Positions 50,131-58,977 of a stretch of 64,000 nt of DNA are shown here, piece by piece. Position numbers and translations under genes: made by a program. This DNA is from Stenotrophomonas rhizophila (GTDB lineage Bacteria > Pseudomonadota > Gammaproteobacteria > Xanthomonadales > Xanthomonadaceae), in NCBI RefSeq assembly GCF_003651185.1, contig NZ_RCDC01000006.1:310001-374000 (forward strand). The letters are read 5' to 3'. Within the stretch, counting starts at the first letter, position 1; every line of letters begins with the position of its first letter. The notes beneath the pieces were generated by a model. That model saw only the letters and a list, made by a program, of their open reading frames with translations, was not told the DNA's origin and searched no databases.

Positions 50131-50238
50131 GCGGCCAGCCGGCCAGCGGCCGGCACTACCTACAAAGCGGCCAGCCGGCCAGCGGCCGGCACTACCTACA
50201 AAGCGGCCAGCCGGCCAGCGGCCGGCACTACCTACAAA
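50131..50238. repeat. Three perfect tandem copies of a 36-base unit containing a SMAG element
   Basis: The unit begins GCGGCCAGCCGGCC, continues AGCGGCCGGCACTAC and ends CTACAAA; it occupies 50131-50166, 50167-50202 and 50203-50238 with no differences. Each copy contains one SMAG palindrome in reverse orientation plus a CTACAAAGCGG joint. There are no spacers of unique sequence. Confidence 0.95.
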
Positions 50239-50241
50239 GTG

Positions 50242-50265
50242 AAAGGGCCGCTTTCGCGGCCCTTT
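50242..50265. terminator. Hairpin after metK
   Basis: AAAGGGCCGC (50242-50251) and GCGGCCCTTT (50256-50265) form a 10-bp stem 7 bases beyond the metK stop codon on the minus strand. The following minus-strand sequence is CACTTTG, so termination may rely on the stem's own AAAGGG/CCCTTT end. Confidence 0.75.
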
Positions 50266-50272
50266 CGAGGTC

Positions 50273-51484
50273 TTACTTCAGCTTCGCATCCGCGCGCAGG
50301 GCGGCGGCGCGATCGGTCTTCTCCCAAGAGAAGGCGGTCGCGTTGACCTGTTCGCCAGCACCGTTGGTGTAGCTGAACTCCTTGGCCTTGCGGCCGAAGT
50401 GGCCGTAGGCCGCAGTCTGCTGGTACATCGGGTGGATCAGGTCCAGCATCTGGATGATGCCGTACGGGCGCAGGTCGAAATGCTTGCGGATCAGCTTCTC
50501 GATCTTGTCATCGCTGATCTTGCCGGTGCCGAAGGTGGTGACCGAGATCGAGGTCGGCTCGGCCACGCCGATGGCGTAGGAGACCTGCACTTCGCAACGG
50601 TCGGCCAGGCCGGCGGCAACGACGTTCTTGGCGACGTAACGGGCCGCGTAAGCCGCCGAACGGTCGACCTTGGACGGATCCTTGCCCGAGAACGCGCCAC
50701 CACCGTGACGGGCCCAGCCGCCGTAGGTGTCGACGATGATCTTGCGGCCGGTCAGGCCACAGTCGCCCACCGGGCCGCCGATCTCGAACTTGCCGGTCGG
50801 GTTGATGTGGAACTTGGTGCCCTTGTGCAGCCACTTGGCCGGCAGCACCGGCTTGATGATCTCTTCGCGGACGGCCTCGATGAGGTCCTTCTGCTTCACG
50901 CCCGGGGCGTGCTGGGTCGACAGCACCACCGCGTCGATGGCCGAGACGGCGCCGTTTTCATAGCGCAGGGTGACCTGGCTCTTGGCATCCGGACGCAGCC
51001 AGGACAGCGGCGAGTTCTTCTTCTTGCGGATCTTGGCCTGCTGCTCGACCAGACGGTGCGACAGGTGGATCGCGGCCGGCATGTAGCTGTCGGTCTCGTT
51101 GGTGGCATAACCGAACATCAGGCCCTGGTCGCCAGCGCCCATTTCTTCGGGCTTCTTGCGGTCCACGCCCTGGGCGATGTGCGGCGACTGCTTGCCGATC
51201 AGGTTCAACACGCCGCAGGTCGCGCCGTCGAAGCCGACGTCGGAGCTGTCGTAGCCGATGTCCAGGATCACCTTGCGGGTCAAGGCTTCCAGGTCGATCC
51301 AGGCGCTGGTGGTGATTTCACCGGCGACGATGGCCACGCCAGTCTTGACCATGGTTTCGCAGGCCACGCGCGCACGCTTGTCCTGGGTCAGGATCGCGTC
51401 CAGCACCGCATCGGAGATCTGGTCGGCAATCTTGTCCGGATGGCCTTCGGAGACCGATTCGGAGGTGAACAGGTAGCTGGACAT
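50273..51484 (-). CDS. metK: S-adenosylmethionine synthetase
   Basis: Makes SAM from methionine and ATP. 403 residues from [20 protein letters not shown], in which the GHPDK His and Asp bind triphosphate and Mg. Further blocks are [16 protein letters not shown], the phosphate-loop-like [20 protein letters not shown], and [12 protein letters not shown]. The start at 51484 has AAAGGA 11 bases upstream, rather long spacing; longer readings upstream are not conserved. Forms a local methyl-cycle trio with ahcY and metF. Confidence 0.97.
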   Translation of the reverse strand: MSSYLFTSESVSEGHPDKIADQISDAVLDAILTQDKRARVACETMVKTGVAIVAGEITTSAWIDLEALTRKVILDIGYDSSDVGFDGATCGVLNLIGKQSPHIAQGVDRKKPEEMGAGDQGLMFGYATNETDSYMPAAIHLSHRLVEQQAKIRKKKNSPLSWLRPDAKSQVTLRYENGAVSAIDAVVLSTQHAPGVKQKDLIEAVREEIIKPVLPAKWLHKGTKFHINPTGKFEIGGPVGDCGLTGRKIIVDTYGGWARHGGGAFSGKDPSKVDRSAAYAARYVAKNVVAAGLADRCEVQVSYAIGVAEPTSISVTTFGTGKISDDKIEKLIRKHFDLRPYGIIQMLDLIHPMYQQTAAYGHFGRKAKEFSYTNGAGEQVNATAFSWEKTDRAAALRADAKLK

Positions 51485-51812
51485 CAGGCGTAATATCCTT
51501 TGATTCGGATGGAAAGATGGCCGCGAATGATACACGGCAAGTCGCGCACTTGCATTGTGCGTCAGCACGGGTTGCCCGTGGTTAAGCCCGCGTGCCCGTC
51601 GCAGGGCCCTGTGTGACGGGATTGGGGCCCAGCGTCGCCGCCCAGTGCTCCACGGGCGTGACAAATGGCCTGCAGCCAACGCCGATGCGCCGGCGCCCGG
51701 ATGCTCGCGAGGCCGGAGTCGTGTCACCGGCCCGTCGTCAAACCGCCATCGGGCTGTCGCCGGGGCCGTGCAGGCTTCGGCGCATCCGGCCGCCGGACCT
51801 GAGGAGCACGCC
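51485..51812. promoter_or_regulatory. Divergent intergenic region between metK and the phosphoesterase gene
   Basis: On the minus strand TATCAT (51532-51527) with ATGCAA 17 bases upstream could be the metK promoter. Beyond it lie three hairpins: GCAAGT/ACTTGC (51537-51553), CACGGG/CCCGTG (51566-51580) and CCCGTC/GACGGG (51595-51620) enclosing CAGGGCCCTG. I do not recognise any known SAM riboswitch. On the + strand, GAGGAG at 51801-51806 is the ribosome site of the next gene. The rest holds nothing I can name. Confidence 0.35.
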
Positions 51813-52655
51813 ATGCACGCATTCGAGCAGCGCGACGCGCGGGAGGCTGCCACGCGGCCCGTGACGACCCTGGCGCCCCATCGGCGGGCCGTCTTCCTGT
51901 CTGACGTGCACCTGGGCTCACGCCACTGCCATGCCGCCGAACTGGCCCGGTTCCTGGCCGAGCTGCGCTGCGAACGCCTGTATCTGGTGGGCGACATCAT
52001 CGACCTGTGGTGGATGGCGCACCGCCGGGCCGCCTGGCGGCCGGCCCACAGCGAGGTGATCCAGGCGCTGCACGCGCTGCAGCGCACCGGCACCGAGATC
52101 ATCTACATCCCGGGCAACCACGATGCCTCGCTGCGCAAGGTCTGCGGGCTGATGCTGCCGGCCATGCAGGTGCGTCGGCGGGCGATCCACGTGACCGCGG
52201 ACGGGCGCCGGCTGCTGGTCGTGCACGGCGATGACTACGACGGTGTCACCCACTTCGGAGGTCTGCAGGAGAAGTTCGGGGACTGGCTGTACTACCGCAT
52301 CCTCACCGGCAACCACCTGCTCAACGCCGCGCGACGACGGCTCGGCCAGCGCTACTGGTCGCTCTCCGAATTCCTCAAGAAGCGCAGCGGCGCGGCCGAG
52401 CGTTACATCGAACGTTTCGTCCAGGCCGGGCTTGCGGATGTGCGGCGGCGTGGACTGGACGGGATCGTCTGCGGGCATATCCACCGCGCCGCGCTGGTCG
52501 AACGCGACGGGCTGATCTATGCCAACGACGGCGACTGGGTGGAAAGCCTGACCGCGTTGGCCGAAGAGCCGGATGGGAGCCTGCGGCTGCTGGATCACAC
52601 CGGGCAGACCCTGGCGGCGCTTCCCGGCAGCGCCGCACTGGCCAGAGCGGCCTGA
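51813..52655 (+). CDS. Calcineurin-like phosphoesterase, LpxH-like (putative UDP-2,3-diacylglucosamine diphosphatase)
   Basis: A 280-residue metallophosphoesterase with all metal-site motifs: [17 protein letters not shown] (residues 28 on), [42 protein letters not shown] and [12 protein letters not shown]. Its family includes LpxH-type lipid A enzymes, but the W-rich DIIDLWWM form and the insert [20 protein letters not shown] match a second, longer group often found besides the true LpxH. The substrate may differ from UDP-diacylglucosamine. Start supported by GAGGAG. Confidence 0.82.
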   Translation: MHAFEQRDAREAATRPVTTLAPHRRAVFLSDVHLGSRHCHAAELARFLAELRCERLYLVGDIIDLWWMAHRRAAWRPAHSEVIQALHALQRTGTEIIYIPGNHDASLRKVCGLMLPAMQVRRRAIHVTADGRRLLVVHGDDYDGVTHFGGLQEKFGDWLYYRILTGNHLLNAARRRLGQRYWSLSEFLKKRSGAAERYIERFVQAGLADVRRRGLDGIVCGHIHRAALVERDGLIYANDGDWVESLTALAEEPDGSLRLLDHTGQTLAALPGSAALARAA

Positions 52656-52703
52656 GCAGAAGGGCAGAGGCGCAGGGCCAGTCCCGGCTGCTAGCATCGG
52701 CCG

Positions 52704-53780
52704 ATGGACTCCTTTACCCAGATCGTTCTCGGCGGCGCGGTCGCCGCCGCCATCGCCCCGGCCGGCCATCGCCGCGCTGCCCTGTTGGCCGGTGCCGCAC
52801 TCGGCACCCTGCCGGACCTGGATGCGCTGGTCTTGGCCGTCACGGCTGCCGATCCCGTGGCGCTGATGGTCGAGCACCGCAGCTACAGCCACTCGCTGCT
52901 GGTGCTGCCGTGGGTGGCCGCGCTGATCTGGTGGCTGTTCAAACGGTTCGGTCACGGCCGCGTGGCGCAGGCGCCGGGGCGCTGGTTCTGGGCGATGCTG
53001 CTGGCGCTGATCACCCATCCGCTGCTGGATGCCTTCACCGTTTACGGCACCCAGCTGTGGTGGCCGTTCACCCCGCACCCGACGATGTGGGCCAGCGTCT
53101 TCATCATCGACCCGCTGTACACCGTGTGGCTGCTGCTCGCCTGCGCAGTGGCGTGGTTCGCGCGGGCGCGCCCGCTGGCGCAGAAGGCACTGGTGGCCGG
53201 GCTGGTGCTCAGCAGTGGCTACCTGGGCTGGTCGTTGCTGGCCAAGCACACCGTCGATCGCGAAGCCGACCGCGCACTGGCGGCGATGGGGCTGGGCGAT
53301 GCGCCGCGCTTCTCGGTGGCGATGCCGTTCAACACGCTGCTCTGGCAGGTGGTGGCGATGACGCCCAACGGCTACGTGATCGGCGAGCGTTCGCTGATCG
53401 CCGACCACGGCCCGATGACCTTCGAGGGCCATCCCTCCCATGTGCAGGCCCTGCGCCAGGCGGCTGAGCTGCCGGCCGTGCAGCGGCTGAACTGGTTCAA
53501 CCGCGGCTTCATGCGTGCCCAGGTGGTCGATGGCGAACTGCGGCTCAGCGATCTGCGCATGGGCCTGGAGCCGGAGTACACCTTCACCTTCGCGGTTGCG
53601 CGGGCCGAGGGCGAGGGCTGGGCCGCGATCACACCGCGACAGCTGCGCCCGGCGTATGAAGGGGAGCAGGGCAGGACGATGCTGAAGCGCCGGTTCGCGG
53701 CCCTGTGGCAGCGCATCTGGCATGCGCCGCCGGGCACCGACGTGATGGCACCGAAGGCAGGTTGGACGGAGGCACCGTGA
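52704..53780 (+). CDS. YdjM/DUF457-type membrane hydrolase, long form
   Basis: A 358-residue protein whose N-terminal 180 residues are the metal-dependent membrane hydrolase: MDSFTQIVLGGAVAAAIAPA, GTLPDLDALVLAV, EHRSYSHSLLVLPWVAALI, LITHPLLDAFTVYGTQLWWP, with several transmembrane helices. The C-terminal half (residues ~200-350) is soluble and beta-rich (SVAMPFNTLLWQVVAMTPNG, RLNWFNRGFMRAQVVDGELR). Same fold as 6508-7044. Substrate unknown. The next gene overlaps its stop as GTGA. Confidence 0.83.
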   Translation: MDSFTQIVLGGAVAAAIAPAGHRRAALLAGAALGTLPDLDALVLAVTAADPVALMVEHRSYSHSLLVLPWVAALIWWLFKRFGHGRVAQAPGRWFWAMLLALITHPLLDAFTVYGTQLWWPFTPHPTMWASVFIIDPLYTVWLLLACAVAWFARARPLAQKALVAGLVLSSGYLGWSLLAKHTVDREADRALAAMGLGDAPRFSVAMPFNTLLWQVVAMTPNGYVIGERSLIADHGPMTFEGHPSHVQALRQAAELPAVQRLNWFNRGFMRAQVVDGELRLSDLRMGLEPEYTFTFAVARAEGEGWAAITPRQLRPAYEGEQGRTMLKRRFAALWQRIWHAPPGTDVMAPKAGWTEAP

Positions 53781-54217
53781 CCGAGCGGTTCGACATGGAA
53801 ATCAATGGCACGCGCTACACCCGGCTGGCCGATGTGCCGCCGGAGTATCGCGCGCTGCTGCTGGAGCTGGCGCCGGGCCGCTCCGCCGAGCAGCCGGCGG
53901 TGCCGTTGCGCGAGATCCTGCACAAGGCCAAGGCGCAGCCGGACCGCGCGCGCCAGCAGCAGGTGCTGCTGGACGAGCTGCGCAAGGTCGATCCCGAGCG
54001 CGCGCGGCGCATGCAGAACAAGATCACCGAACGCAGCCAGCGGCCGGCCACCGGTACCCTGGAAGTGGGCAACACACCCACCGCACGCCCGCGCGAAGGC
54101 GCCCGCAACACCGCCGGTGGCAGCACGGTGGCCCCGGGGGATCGGGGCGGACTGGGTATCTGGGTGTTGCTGGCGGCAGCGGTCGTGGTGACCCTGGTCG
54201 CCTGGGCAACGCGCTAG
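53777..54217 (+). CDS. Small membrane-anchored protein of unknown function
   Basis: A 146-residue protein from GTG 53777, which overlaps the preceding gene by 4 bases and so is probably coupled to it. The N-terminus is soluble and charged (MTERFDMEINGTRYTRLADV, QQQVLLDELRKVDPERARRM), a low-complexity T/R/G linker follows, and one C-terminal transmembrane helix (LGIWVLLAAAVVVTLVAWAT) anchors it with the N-terminus in the cytoplasm. I do not recognise a family. Confidence 0.65.
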   Translation: MTERFDMEINGTRYTRLADVPPEYRALLLELAPGRSAEQPAVPLREILHKAKAQPDRARQQQVLLDELRKVDPERARRMQNKITERSQRPATGTLEVGNTPTARPREGARNTAGGSTVAPGDRGGLGIWVLLAAAVVVTLVAWATR

Positions 54218-54225
54218 CGCCGCGA

Positions 54226-55053
54226 TCAATACACCGTTGCACGGGCCTGCACGAAGGAGAAGAAGAACACCGCGTTCGGGTCGTTCTGGACCAGGCTGAA
54301 TTCGCGGCGCATGCCGTCCACCGTTTCCTGGTCGACCAGGCCGGCCTCCAGCAACGGATCGGCGGCCGACAACAGCAGCTGCTCCCAGAACGCGATCATG
54401 GTCTTGCGACGGGCCGGTTCGCGGTTGTCCAGGTGGATGGTCTTGATCTCGGTGTGCACATCGCGGAAGCCACCGGCCAGCAGCAGATTGCCGAGCTTGG
54501 CGCCGACGAACGGATCGCCACCGTGGTCGTACTGGAAATCGTTGAAGGCCATCCAGTAGCGCCAGATATGCGGCGAGTACGGGTCGAGCAGGAACGAGGC
54601 ATTCATCACTTCGGTGACGTACACCGGCGAACCCGGCACCAGCACGCGGCGCACTTCGTTGAGCACCCGCGCCGGTGACGGCACATGCTCCAGCACCCAG
54701 CACAGGAAGGCCGAATCGAACTCGCGCGCGCCGAACGGCAGGTTGCCGGCATCGGCCTGCAGCAGCGTGTAGCGCTCGCGGCACCATGGCGTCCTGGCCA
54801 GGTTGGTGGCGGCGGTGGCCAGCTGCGCCTCGCTCAGGTCCACGCCGGTGACGTGCAGCTCCGGGAACCGCCGCAGCAGGATGTCCGTCTGTGCGCCCAC
54901 GCCGCTGCCGACTTCCAGCAGGCGCGTGGCACCGCCGTAATCGATGCCGCTGAAGATGCTCGATTCGAACAGGCGCGACTGGGTGACCAGGCGGTGCTGC
55001 TCGGTATCGGAGAAGCCGTGGAGATAGGTCGGTGCAGTGATGGGCGGGGTCAT
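54226..55053 (-). CDS. Class I SAM-dependent methyltransferase
   Basis: A 275-residue enzyme with the SAM motif I LLEVGSGVGAQTDILLRRFP near residue 45, acidic motif II VTGVDLSEAQLA, motif III LLQADAGNLPFGAREFDSAF, and CWVLEHVPSPARVLNEVRRV of the UbiE/Methyltransf_11 group. The C-terminal half (YWMAFNDFQYDHGGDPFVG, HLDNREPARRKTMIAFWEQL) resembles methyltransferases acting on small molecules. Substrate unknown. It starts 9 bases after the dusB stop and is probably cotranscribed with it. Confidence 0.83.
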   Translation of the reverse strand: MTPPITAPTYLHGFSDTEQHRLVTQSRLFESSIFSGIDYGGATRLLEVGSGVGAQTDILLRRFPELHVTGVDLSEAQLATAATNLARTPWCRERYTLLQADAGNLPFGAREFDSAFLCWVLEHVPSPARVLNEVRRVLVPGSPVYVTEVMNASFLLDPYSPHIWRYWMAFNDFQYDHGGDPFVGAKLGNLLLAGGFRDVHTEIKTIHLDNREPARRKTMIAFWEQLLLSAADPLLEAGLVDQETVDGMRREFSLVQNDPNAVFFFSFVQARATVY

Positions 55054-55062
55054 GGCGAAGGC

Positions 55063-56055
55063 TCAGGCAGCGGACGACAACGATTCGCCGGCGGCGAGGG
55101 CGTCGAAATATTCGGTGGTCAGGGCGACCTGGCTGGCGGCATCCTCGGCGCGATTGACCACCGCACGGAAGGCGGCGTTTTCCGGCCGGTCCTTGGCGTA
55201 CCAGCCCAGGTGCTTGCGCGCGATGCGCACGCCCTGCTGCTCGCCATAGAAATCATGCAGCGCATGCAGGTGGCCCAGCAGCAGATCGCGTACCTCGGCG
55301 ACCGACGGCGGCGCCAGCAGCGCGCCGGTGGCCAGGTAATGCGCCACCTCGCGGAAGATCCACGGGCGGCCCTGCGCGGCGCGGCCGATCATCACCGCAT
55401 CCACGCCGGTCTGCTTGAGCACCTGCGCGGCCTTCTGCGGCGAATCGATGTCGCCGTTGGCGATCACCGGAATGCGCAGCGCCGCCTTGATCGCGGCGAT
55501 GGTCTCGTACTCGGCGGTGCCGGTGTAATGCTGGTCGCGGGTACGGCCGTGCACGGCCAGCGCGGCGATGCCGCTGTCTTCGGCGATGCGGGCGATCCGC
55601 GGGCCATTGCGGTGGTCGCAGTCCCAGCCGGTGCGGATCTTCAGGGTGACTGGCACGTCCACCGCGTTGACCACCGCGGTCAGGATGCGCGCGACCAGAT
55701 CCTCATCGCGCATCAGCGCCGAACCTGCCCAGGCGTTGCACACCTTCTTGGCCGGGCAGCCCATGTTGATGTCGATGATCTGCGCGCCGTGGTCCACGTT
55801 GTAGCGCGCCGCCTCGGCCAGCTGCTGCGGCTCGGTACCGGCGATCTGCACGCTGATCGGGTCCGGTTCGCCGGCATGGTCCATGCGGTGGAGCGATTTG
55901 CGGGTGTTCCAGAAGCGCGGATCGGAGATGGTCATCTCCGAGGCAGCCAAGCCTGCACCCAGCTGTTTGCACAGCAGGCGGAAGGGCTTGTCGGTGACAC
56001 CGGCCATCGGCGCCAGCACCACGTTGGGCTGGATGTTGTAGGGGCCAATCTGCAT
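55063..56055 (-). CDS. dusB: tRNA-dihydrouridine synthase B
   Basis: Flavoprotein reducing a uridine in the tRNA D-loop. The start at 56055 gives MQIGPYNIQPNVVLAPMAGV and 330 residues; an upstream in-frame ATG at 56139 gives a non-conserved extension. Signatures: FMN-binding PMAGVTDKPFRLLC, catalytic Cys in DINMGCPAKKVCNAWAG, LKIRTGWD, AVHGRTRDQHYTGTAEY, PVIANGDIDSP and MIGRAAQGRPWIFRE. The fis gene that often follows dusB is not next to it here. Confidence 0.95.
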   Translation of the reverse strand: MQIGPYNIQPNVVLAPMAGVTDKPFRLLCKQLGAGLAASEMTISDPRFWNTRKSLHRMDHAGEPDPISVQIAGTEPQQLAEAARYNVDHGAQIIDINMGCPAKKVCNAWAGSALMRDEDLVARILTAVVNAVDVPVTLKIRTGWDCDHRNGPRIARIAEDSGIAALAVHGRTRDQHYTGTAEYETIAAIKAALRIPVIANGDIDSPQKAAQVLKQTGVDAVMIGRAAQGRPWIFREVAHYLATGALLAPPSVAEVRDLLLGHLHALHDFYGEQQGVRIARKHLGWYAKDRPENAAFRAVVNRAEDAASQVALTTEYFDALAAGESLSSAA

Positions 56056-56208
56056 GCGCCCATTGTAGAGCGCTGCGCCGGTGCCGGCCGCCCCCACCGC
56101 GCGCCTGTTCAGGCCGATCCGGAAGGGCCTGATGCGCACCGGTCATGAGCATATGCTTGACGATTGCTTCCGTCGTCCCCAGCGGCGGCGGATGCTGGCC
56201 GGTTACCG

Positions 56209-56238
56209 GTAGCGCCGGCCGCTGGCCGCTGGCCGGCC
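56209..56238. repeat. Degenerate SMAG element
   Basis: GTAGCGCCGGCCGCTGGCC is followed by an extra GCTGGCCGGCC, as if the centre had been duplicated. Lies in the gap between dusB and the small membrane-protein gene. Confidence 0.65.
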
Positions 56239-56267
56239 ATCGCGTGCTCAGGGGCTGCCGGCGGGTA

Positions 56268-56687
56268 CTACCACGTCAGGGTGCCGGCGACGTACAGGGC
56301 GGCCAGCGCCAGGCAGGTCAGGGAACTGGCATACCAGAAGCGCGCACCGTTGTAGCCCGGGCGGACCCGGCCGATGATCAGCCCGGCCAGGCCCCGGCCG
56401 CCGAGGATGCCGATGATCCCCAGCAGCACCCAGCGGGTGCCGGGCAGCGGGCGGACCCAGCCGGCGGCCGACAAGGCGTACAGCGTCCAGATGCCCAGCA
56501 CGAGGGTGATCGCGGCCGTGATCACGGCGGGTTCGGCACGCCCGGCCCGGGCCAGTCGCACCATGCGTTGGCCGGCGCCGAAAAATTCATACCACGGCGC
56601 GCCGAAGGCGATGCAGCCAATGTGCAGCAGCACGGCAAGCGCGGTGCCGGTGGCGGCCAGCAGCATCCAGAAGGGGGTGTTGGTCAT
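56268..56687 (-). CDS. Small four-helix membrane protein, unknown function
   Basis: A 139-residue protein starting MTNTPFWMLLAATGTALAVL. Four hydrophobic segments: residues 6-26, 54-74 (PAVITAAITLVLGIWTLYAL), 84-104 (WVLLGIIGILGGRGLAGLII) and 118-138 (SSLTCLALAALYVAGTL). It resembles small uncharacterised membrane proteins common in proteobacteria, with GAPWYEFFGAGQRMVRLA between helices 1 and 2. No catalytic motif. Monocistronic. Confidence 0.65.
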   Translation of the reverse strand: MTNTPFWMLLAATGTALAVLLHIGCIAFGAPWYEFFGAGQRMVRLARAGRAEPAVITAAITLVLGIWTLYALSAAGWVRPLPGTRWVLLGIIGILGGRGLAGLIIGRVRPGYNGARFWYASSLTCLALAALYVAGTLTW

Positions 56688-56878
56688 AACGTGCGTCGTC
56701 CGTGAGCGGGGGAGCTCATGGTCGAGTGGCTGCAGCATCGGGGCAATCCAGCCAGCGGCCATTCGCTGGCAATTTCCGGTCGCGGTCGCACGCGGGAAGG
56801 CACAACGACCAACAGTCGATACGCAGCGCAGACGGTCCGGCCACGGCCGTCAACGCTCTCCGCGATTCCGGCGAGCGT

Positions 56879-57625
56879 TCAGGGCGCCGGACCACACGCA
56901 TAGGCCAACACCGCCAGATGCCGCCGCGGGTCGAGCCCGAGCAGGGCCAGCACGGCGGCGTCCTCGAACGAGCCGATCGCGCAGCCGGCGGCGTTCATCG
57001 ACGCCACCTGCTGCCCCAGCGCCCCCAGCCAGACCCCGGCCTCGATCAACACGAAGCGGCCACCACGCTCGCCGTACTTGGCCAGCGTGCCGGCCGGCTC
57101 GGCGATCAGGAACAGCACGACTGCAGGGCGTTCGGGCCAGTCCACGCCCAGCAGCCTGGACAGCGCCGGCCATGCGGGGCAGGGCGCTACCGGCACCAGC
57201 GCGTGCTCGAGCGGGTCGTACCAATGGATGCCCGGCGCTGCCGCGGTCGCATCGTCGTTGCCGTACAGCGCGGCATAGGCCTGGATCGGGTACTTGGCCC
57301 CACCGGATGGCAGACGCCGCGTGTCACTGTCGCCGGGCCGGGCCCGCAGCGGGGCCAGCACGCGCCCCAGTTCCTTGGCGCCCCAGCGCGCGTCACCGAA
57401 GCGGCGGCCACTGTGGCGCTGCGCGAGGGCATCGCCGGGGTGTACCGGGTCCGGCAAGGCGACGCCGGCGGCTGCATGCAACGGCCGTGGCGGCGACCAG
57501 GCGCGTGCGGCATCTTCGGCGATCCGCGCGCGCATCACGTCCGCGCGCGCGGGATTGAGTTCGCCGTTGTGCCAGAACAGATGGAACAGCGGGGCATCGT
57601 CCCAGGGGGAAGGCGGTGACGGCAT
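56879..57625 (-). CDS. SagB-type nitroreductase-fold dehydrogenase (thiazoline/oxazoline oxidase)
   Basis: A 248-residue FMN-dependent oxidoreductase-like protein, last gene of the leftward TOMM cassette. Starts MPSPPSPWDDAPLFHLFWHN. SagB-group features are the QRHSGRRFGDARWG segment near residue 70 (FMN phosphate contact), PSGGAKYPIQAYAALYG, WYDPLEHALVPV and the LIEAGVWLGALGQQVASMNA helix. In the streptolysin S pathway SagB oxidises azolines to azoles. It begins 14 bases after the YcaO gene ends. Flavin binding is inferred. Confidence 0.85.
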   Translation of the reverse strand: MPSPPSPWDDAPLFHLFWHNGELNPARADVMRARIAEDAARAWSPPRPLHAAAGVALPDPVHPGDALAQRHSGRRFGDARWGAKELGRVLAPLRARPGDSDTRRLPSGGAKYPIQAYAALYGNDDATAAAPGIHWYDPLEHALVPVAPCPAWPALSRLLGVDWPERPAVVLFLIAEPAGTLAKYGERGGRFVLIEAGVWLGALGQQVASMNAAGCAIGSFEDAAVLALLGLDPRRHLAVLAYACGPAP

Positions 57626-57639
57626 GCGGTCCTCGGGGG

Positions 57640-58977
57640 TCAGCCCAATGGATGCGGAAAGGGGTTGGGAAACGCGCCGCCGTGCGGGACGCCGGGATAA
57701 CGCCAGGCCACGTCCCGGCAGCGGCCACCAAGGAACGGCGCACGCTCGTCGGCGTGCAGGCCGCTGAGCTGCGGCGACACCACCCGCATCACCCGCAGGC
57801 CGGCCGCGGCCACATCGGCGGTGGTCAACTCGCGGTAGTACAGCGCGATGCCGGCACGGCCCAGCCGGCGCCGCAGCAGATCCAGCTCGGCGATGGCGCG
57901 CGGTGCGGCGGGCCGGAGCGCTGCGCTTGGCGGGGGCAGCTGCAAGGTGCTGTCGCCCGCCTCCCCGAACAGCGGCAGCTGCGGCCATAGCTCGGGGCGC
58001 AGGGTGTAGAACGCGGCATGTTCATCGAAACTGCGCAGTGCTGCGGCATCGCGCGGCAGCCGGGCGCTTTCGCGGCCACACAGATGCGCGGCAAAGGTCA
58101 GCGCCTGCTGCCATTCCAGCAGCGCTTTGTGCAGCGCCTCGCCCGGCTCGGCGCGGCAGGCGATGCCCAGCACATGGCGGGGGCGGCCTTCGAACGGGAT
58201 GCCGCCCGCGACCGCAATCACCGGGTGCGGGTTCCAGTGCTGGGTCAGATCGAAGGCCTGCAGTTCGCCACCGCGCTCGTGCGCGAAGGCCTGCCATTGG
58301 GCCGGCAACGCGATCCGCCGGCCGGCCACGCCATTGAGCCATGTTACCGCCAGTGCATCGCGCTCCAGCAGCTCCTGGGCGGCCCGCAACAGCGCCAGCC
58401 AGGCGCCATCGCGGCCATCGCGCCACGCTGCCAGCCCACTGGACGTCGACGGCAGACGCGCCAGGCCGCGGCGCGGCCCCAGTCCGACCAGTTCCTGCGG
58501 CACCCAGACCCTGCGGTTGTCATCCAGCGCATGCACCGCCGCGAACAGATCGTCATCGTGTTCGGGCATCGGCCACGGGAAGCCCGGCGTGGCGCGTTGG
58601 CGTGCCGAGAACAGGGCGAAGGCCGATTCGTCCAGGCGGTGTGCGGGTGTCAGCGCATGACGAGGACGCACCTCCACGCTCGCCTGCGCCGCCGCCAGCC
58701 GCTCCAGTGCCTCGGCGACCGCGCCATCGGCGGCCGCATCGGCATCCAGGGCGACCGCGCCCGAAACCCCCTGCCAGGGATTGGCCGGGTCGGCCGGCGT
58801 GGCGGCATTGTGCACGCGCCGTCCCTGGAACAAGGGCCCGGTTGCATCGCAGGGGCTGGCCTCGATCGGCTGCGCCGGGCGCACCAGACCACAACGCGAA
58901 CGCGCCGCGCCATGCAGCAGGTGCGAGGACAGCGTGGGCGTTTCCGGCTGCGCCGCCTGCACGGCGGCGCGGCTCAT
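57640..58977 (-). CDS. YcaO-family cyclodehydratase (SagD-like)
   Basis: A 445-residue YcaO enzyme that would use ATP to cyclise Cys/Ser/Thr side chains onto the peptide backbone. The three ATP/Mg blocks are intact: AVAEALERLAAAQ (residues 86-98), AAQELLERDALAVTW (199-213) and ALHKALLEWQQAL (281-293). The C-terminus PNPFPHP (437-443) is the proline-alternating tail typical of azoline-forming YcaO proteins and absent from many others. The start overlaps the stop of the membrane-protein gene as ATGA, so they are coupled. Substrate: most likely the CSSC protein encoded just upstream. Confidence 0.9.
   Translation of the reverse strand: MSRAAVQAAQPETPTLSSHLLHGAARSRCGLVRPAQPIEASPCDATGPLFQGRRVHNAATPADPANPWQGVSGAVALDADAAADGAVAEALERLAAAQASVEVRPRHALTPAHRLDESAFALFSARQRATPGFPWPMPEHDDDLFAAVHALDDNRRVWVPQELVGLGPRRGLARLPSTSSGLAAWRDGRDGAWLALLRAAQELLERDALAVTWLNGVAGRRIALPAQWQAFAHERGGELQAFDLTQHWNPHPVIAVAGGIPFEGRPRHVLGIACRAEPGEALHKALLEWQQALTFAAHLCGRESARLPRDAAALRSFDEHAAFYTLRPELWPQLPLFGEAGDSTLQLPPPSAALRPAAPRAIAELDLLRRRLGRAGIALYYRELTTADVAAAGLRVMRVVSPQLSGLHADERAPFLGGRCRDVAWRYPGVPHGGAFPNPFPHPLG

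Noticed and set aside
50131..50238. CRISPR-like 36-base repeats
   Set aside because: The copies are contiguous with no unique spacers, each contains a SMAG palindrome, and no cas genes are present.
51485..51800. Known SAM riboswitch for metK
   Set aside because: I could not match the hairpins to the SAM-I, SAM-II, SAM-III or SAM/SAH consensus sequences.
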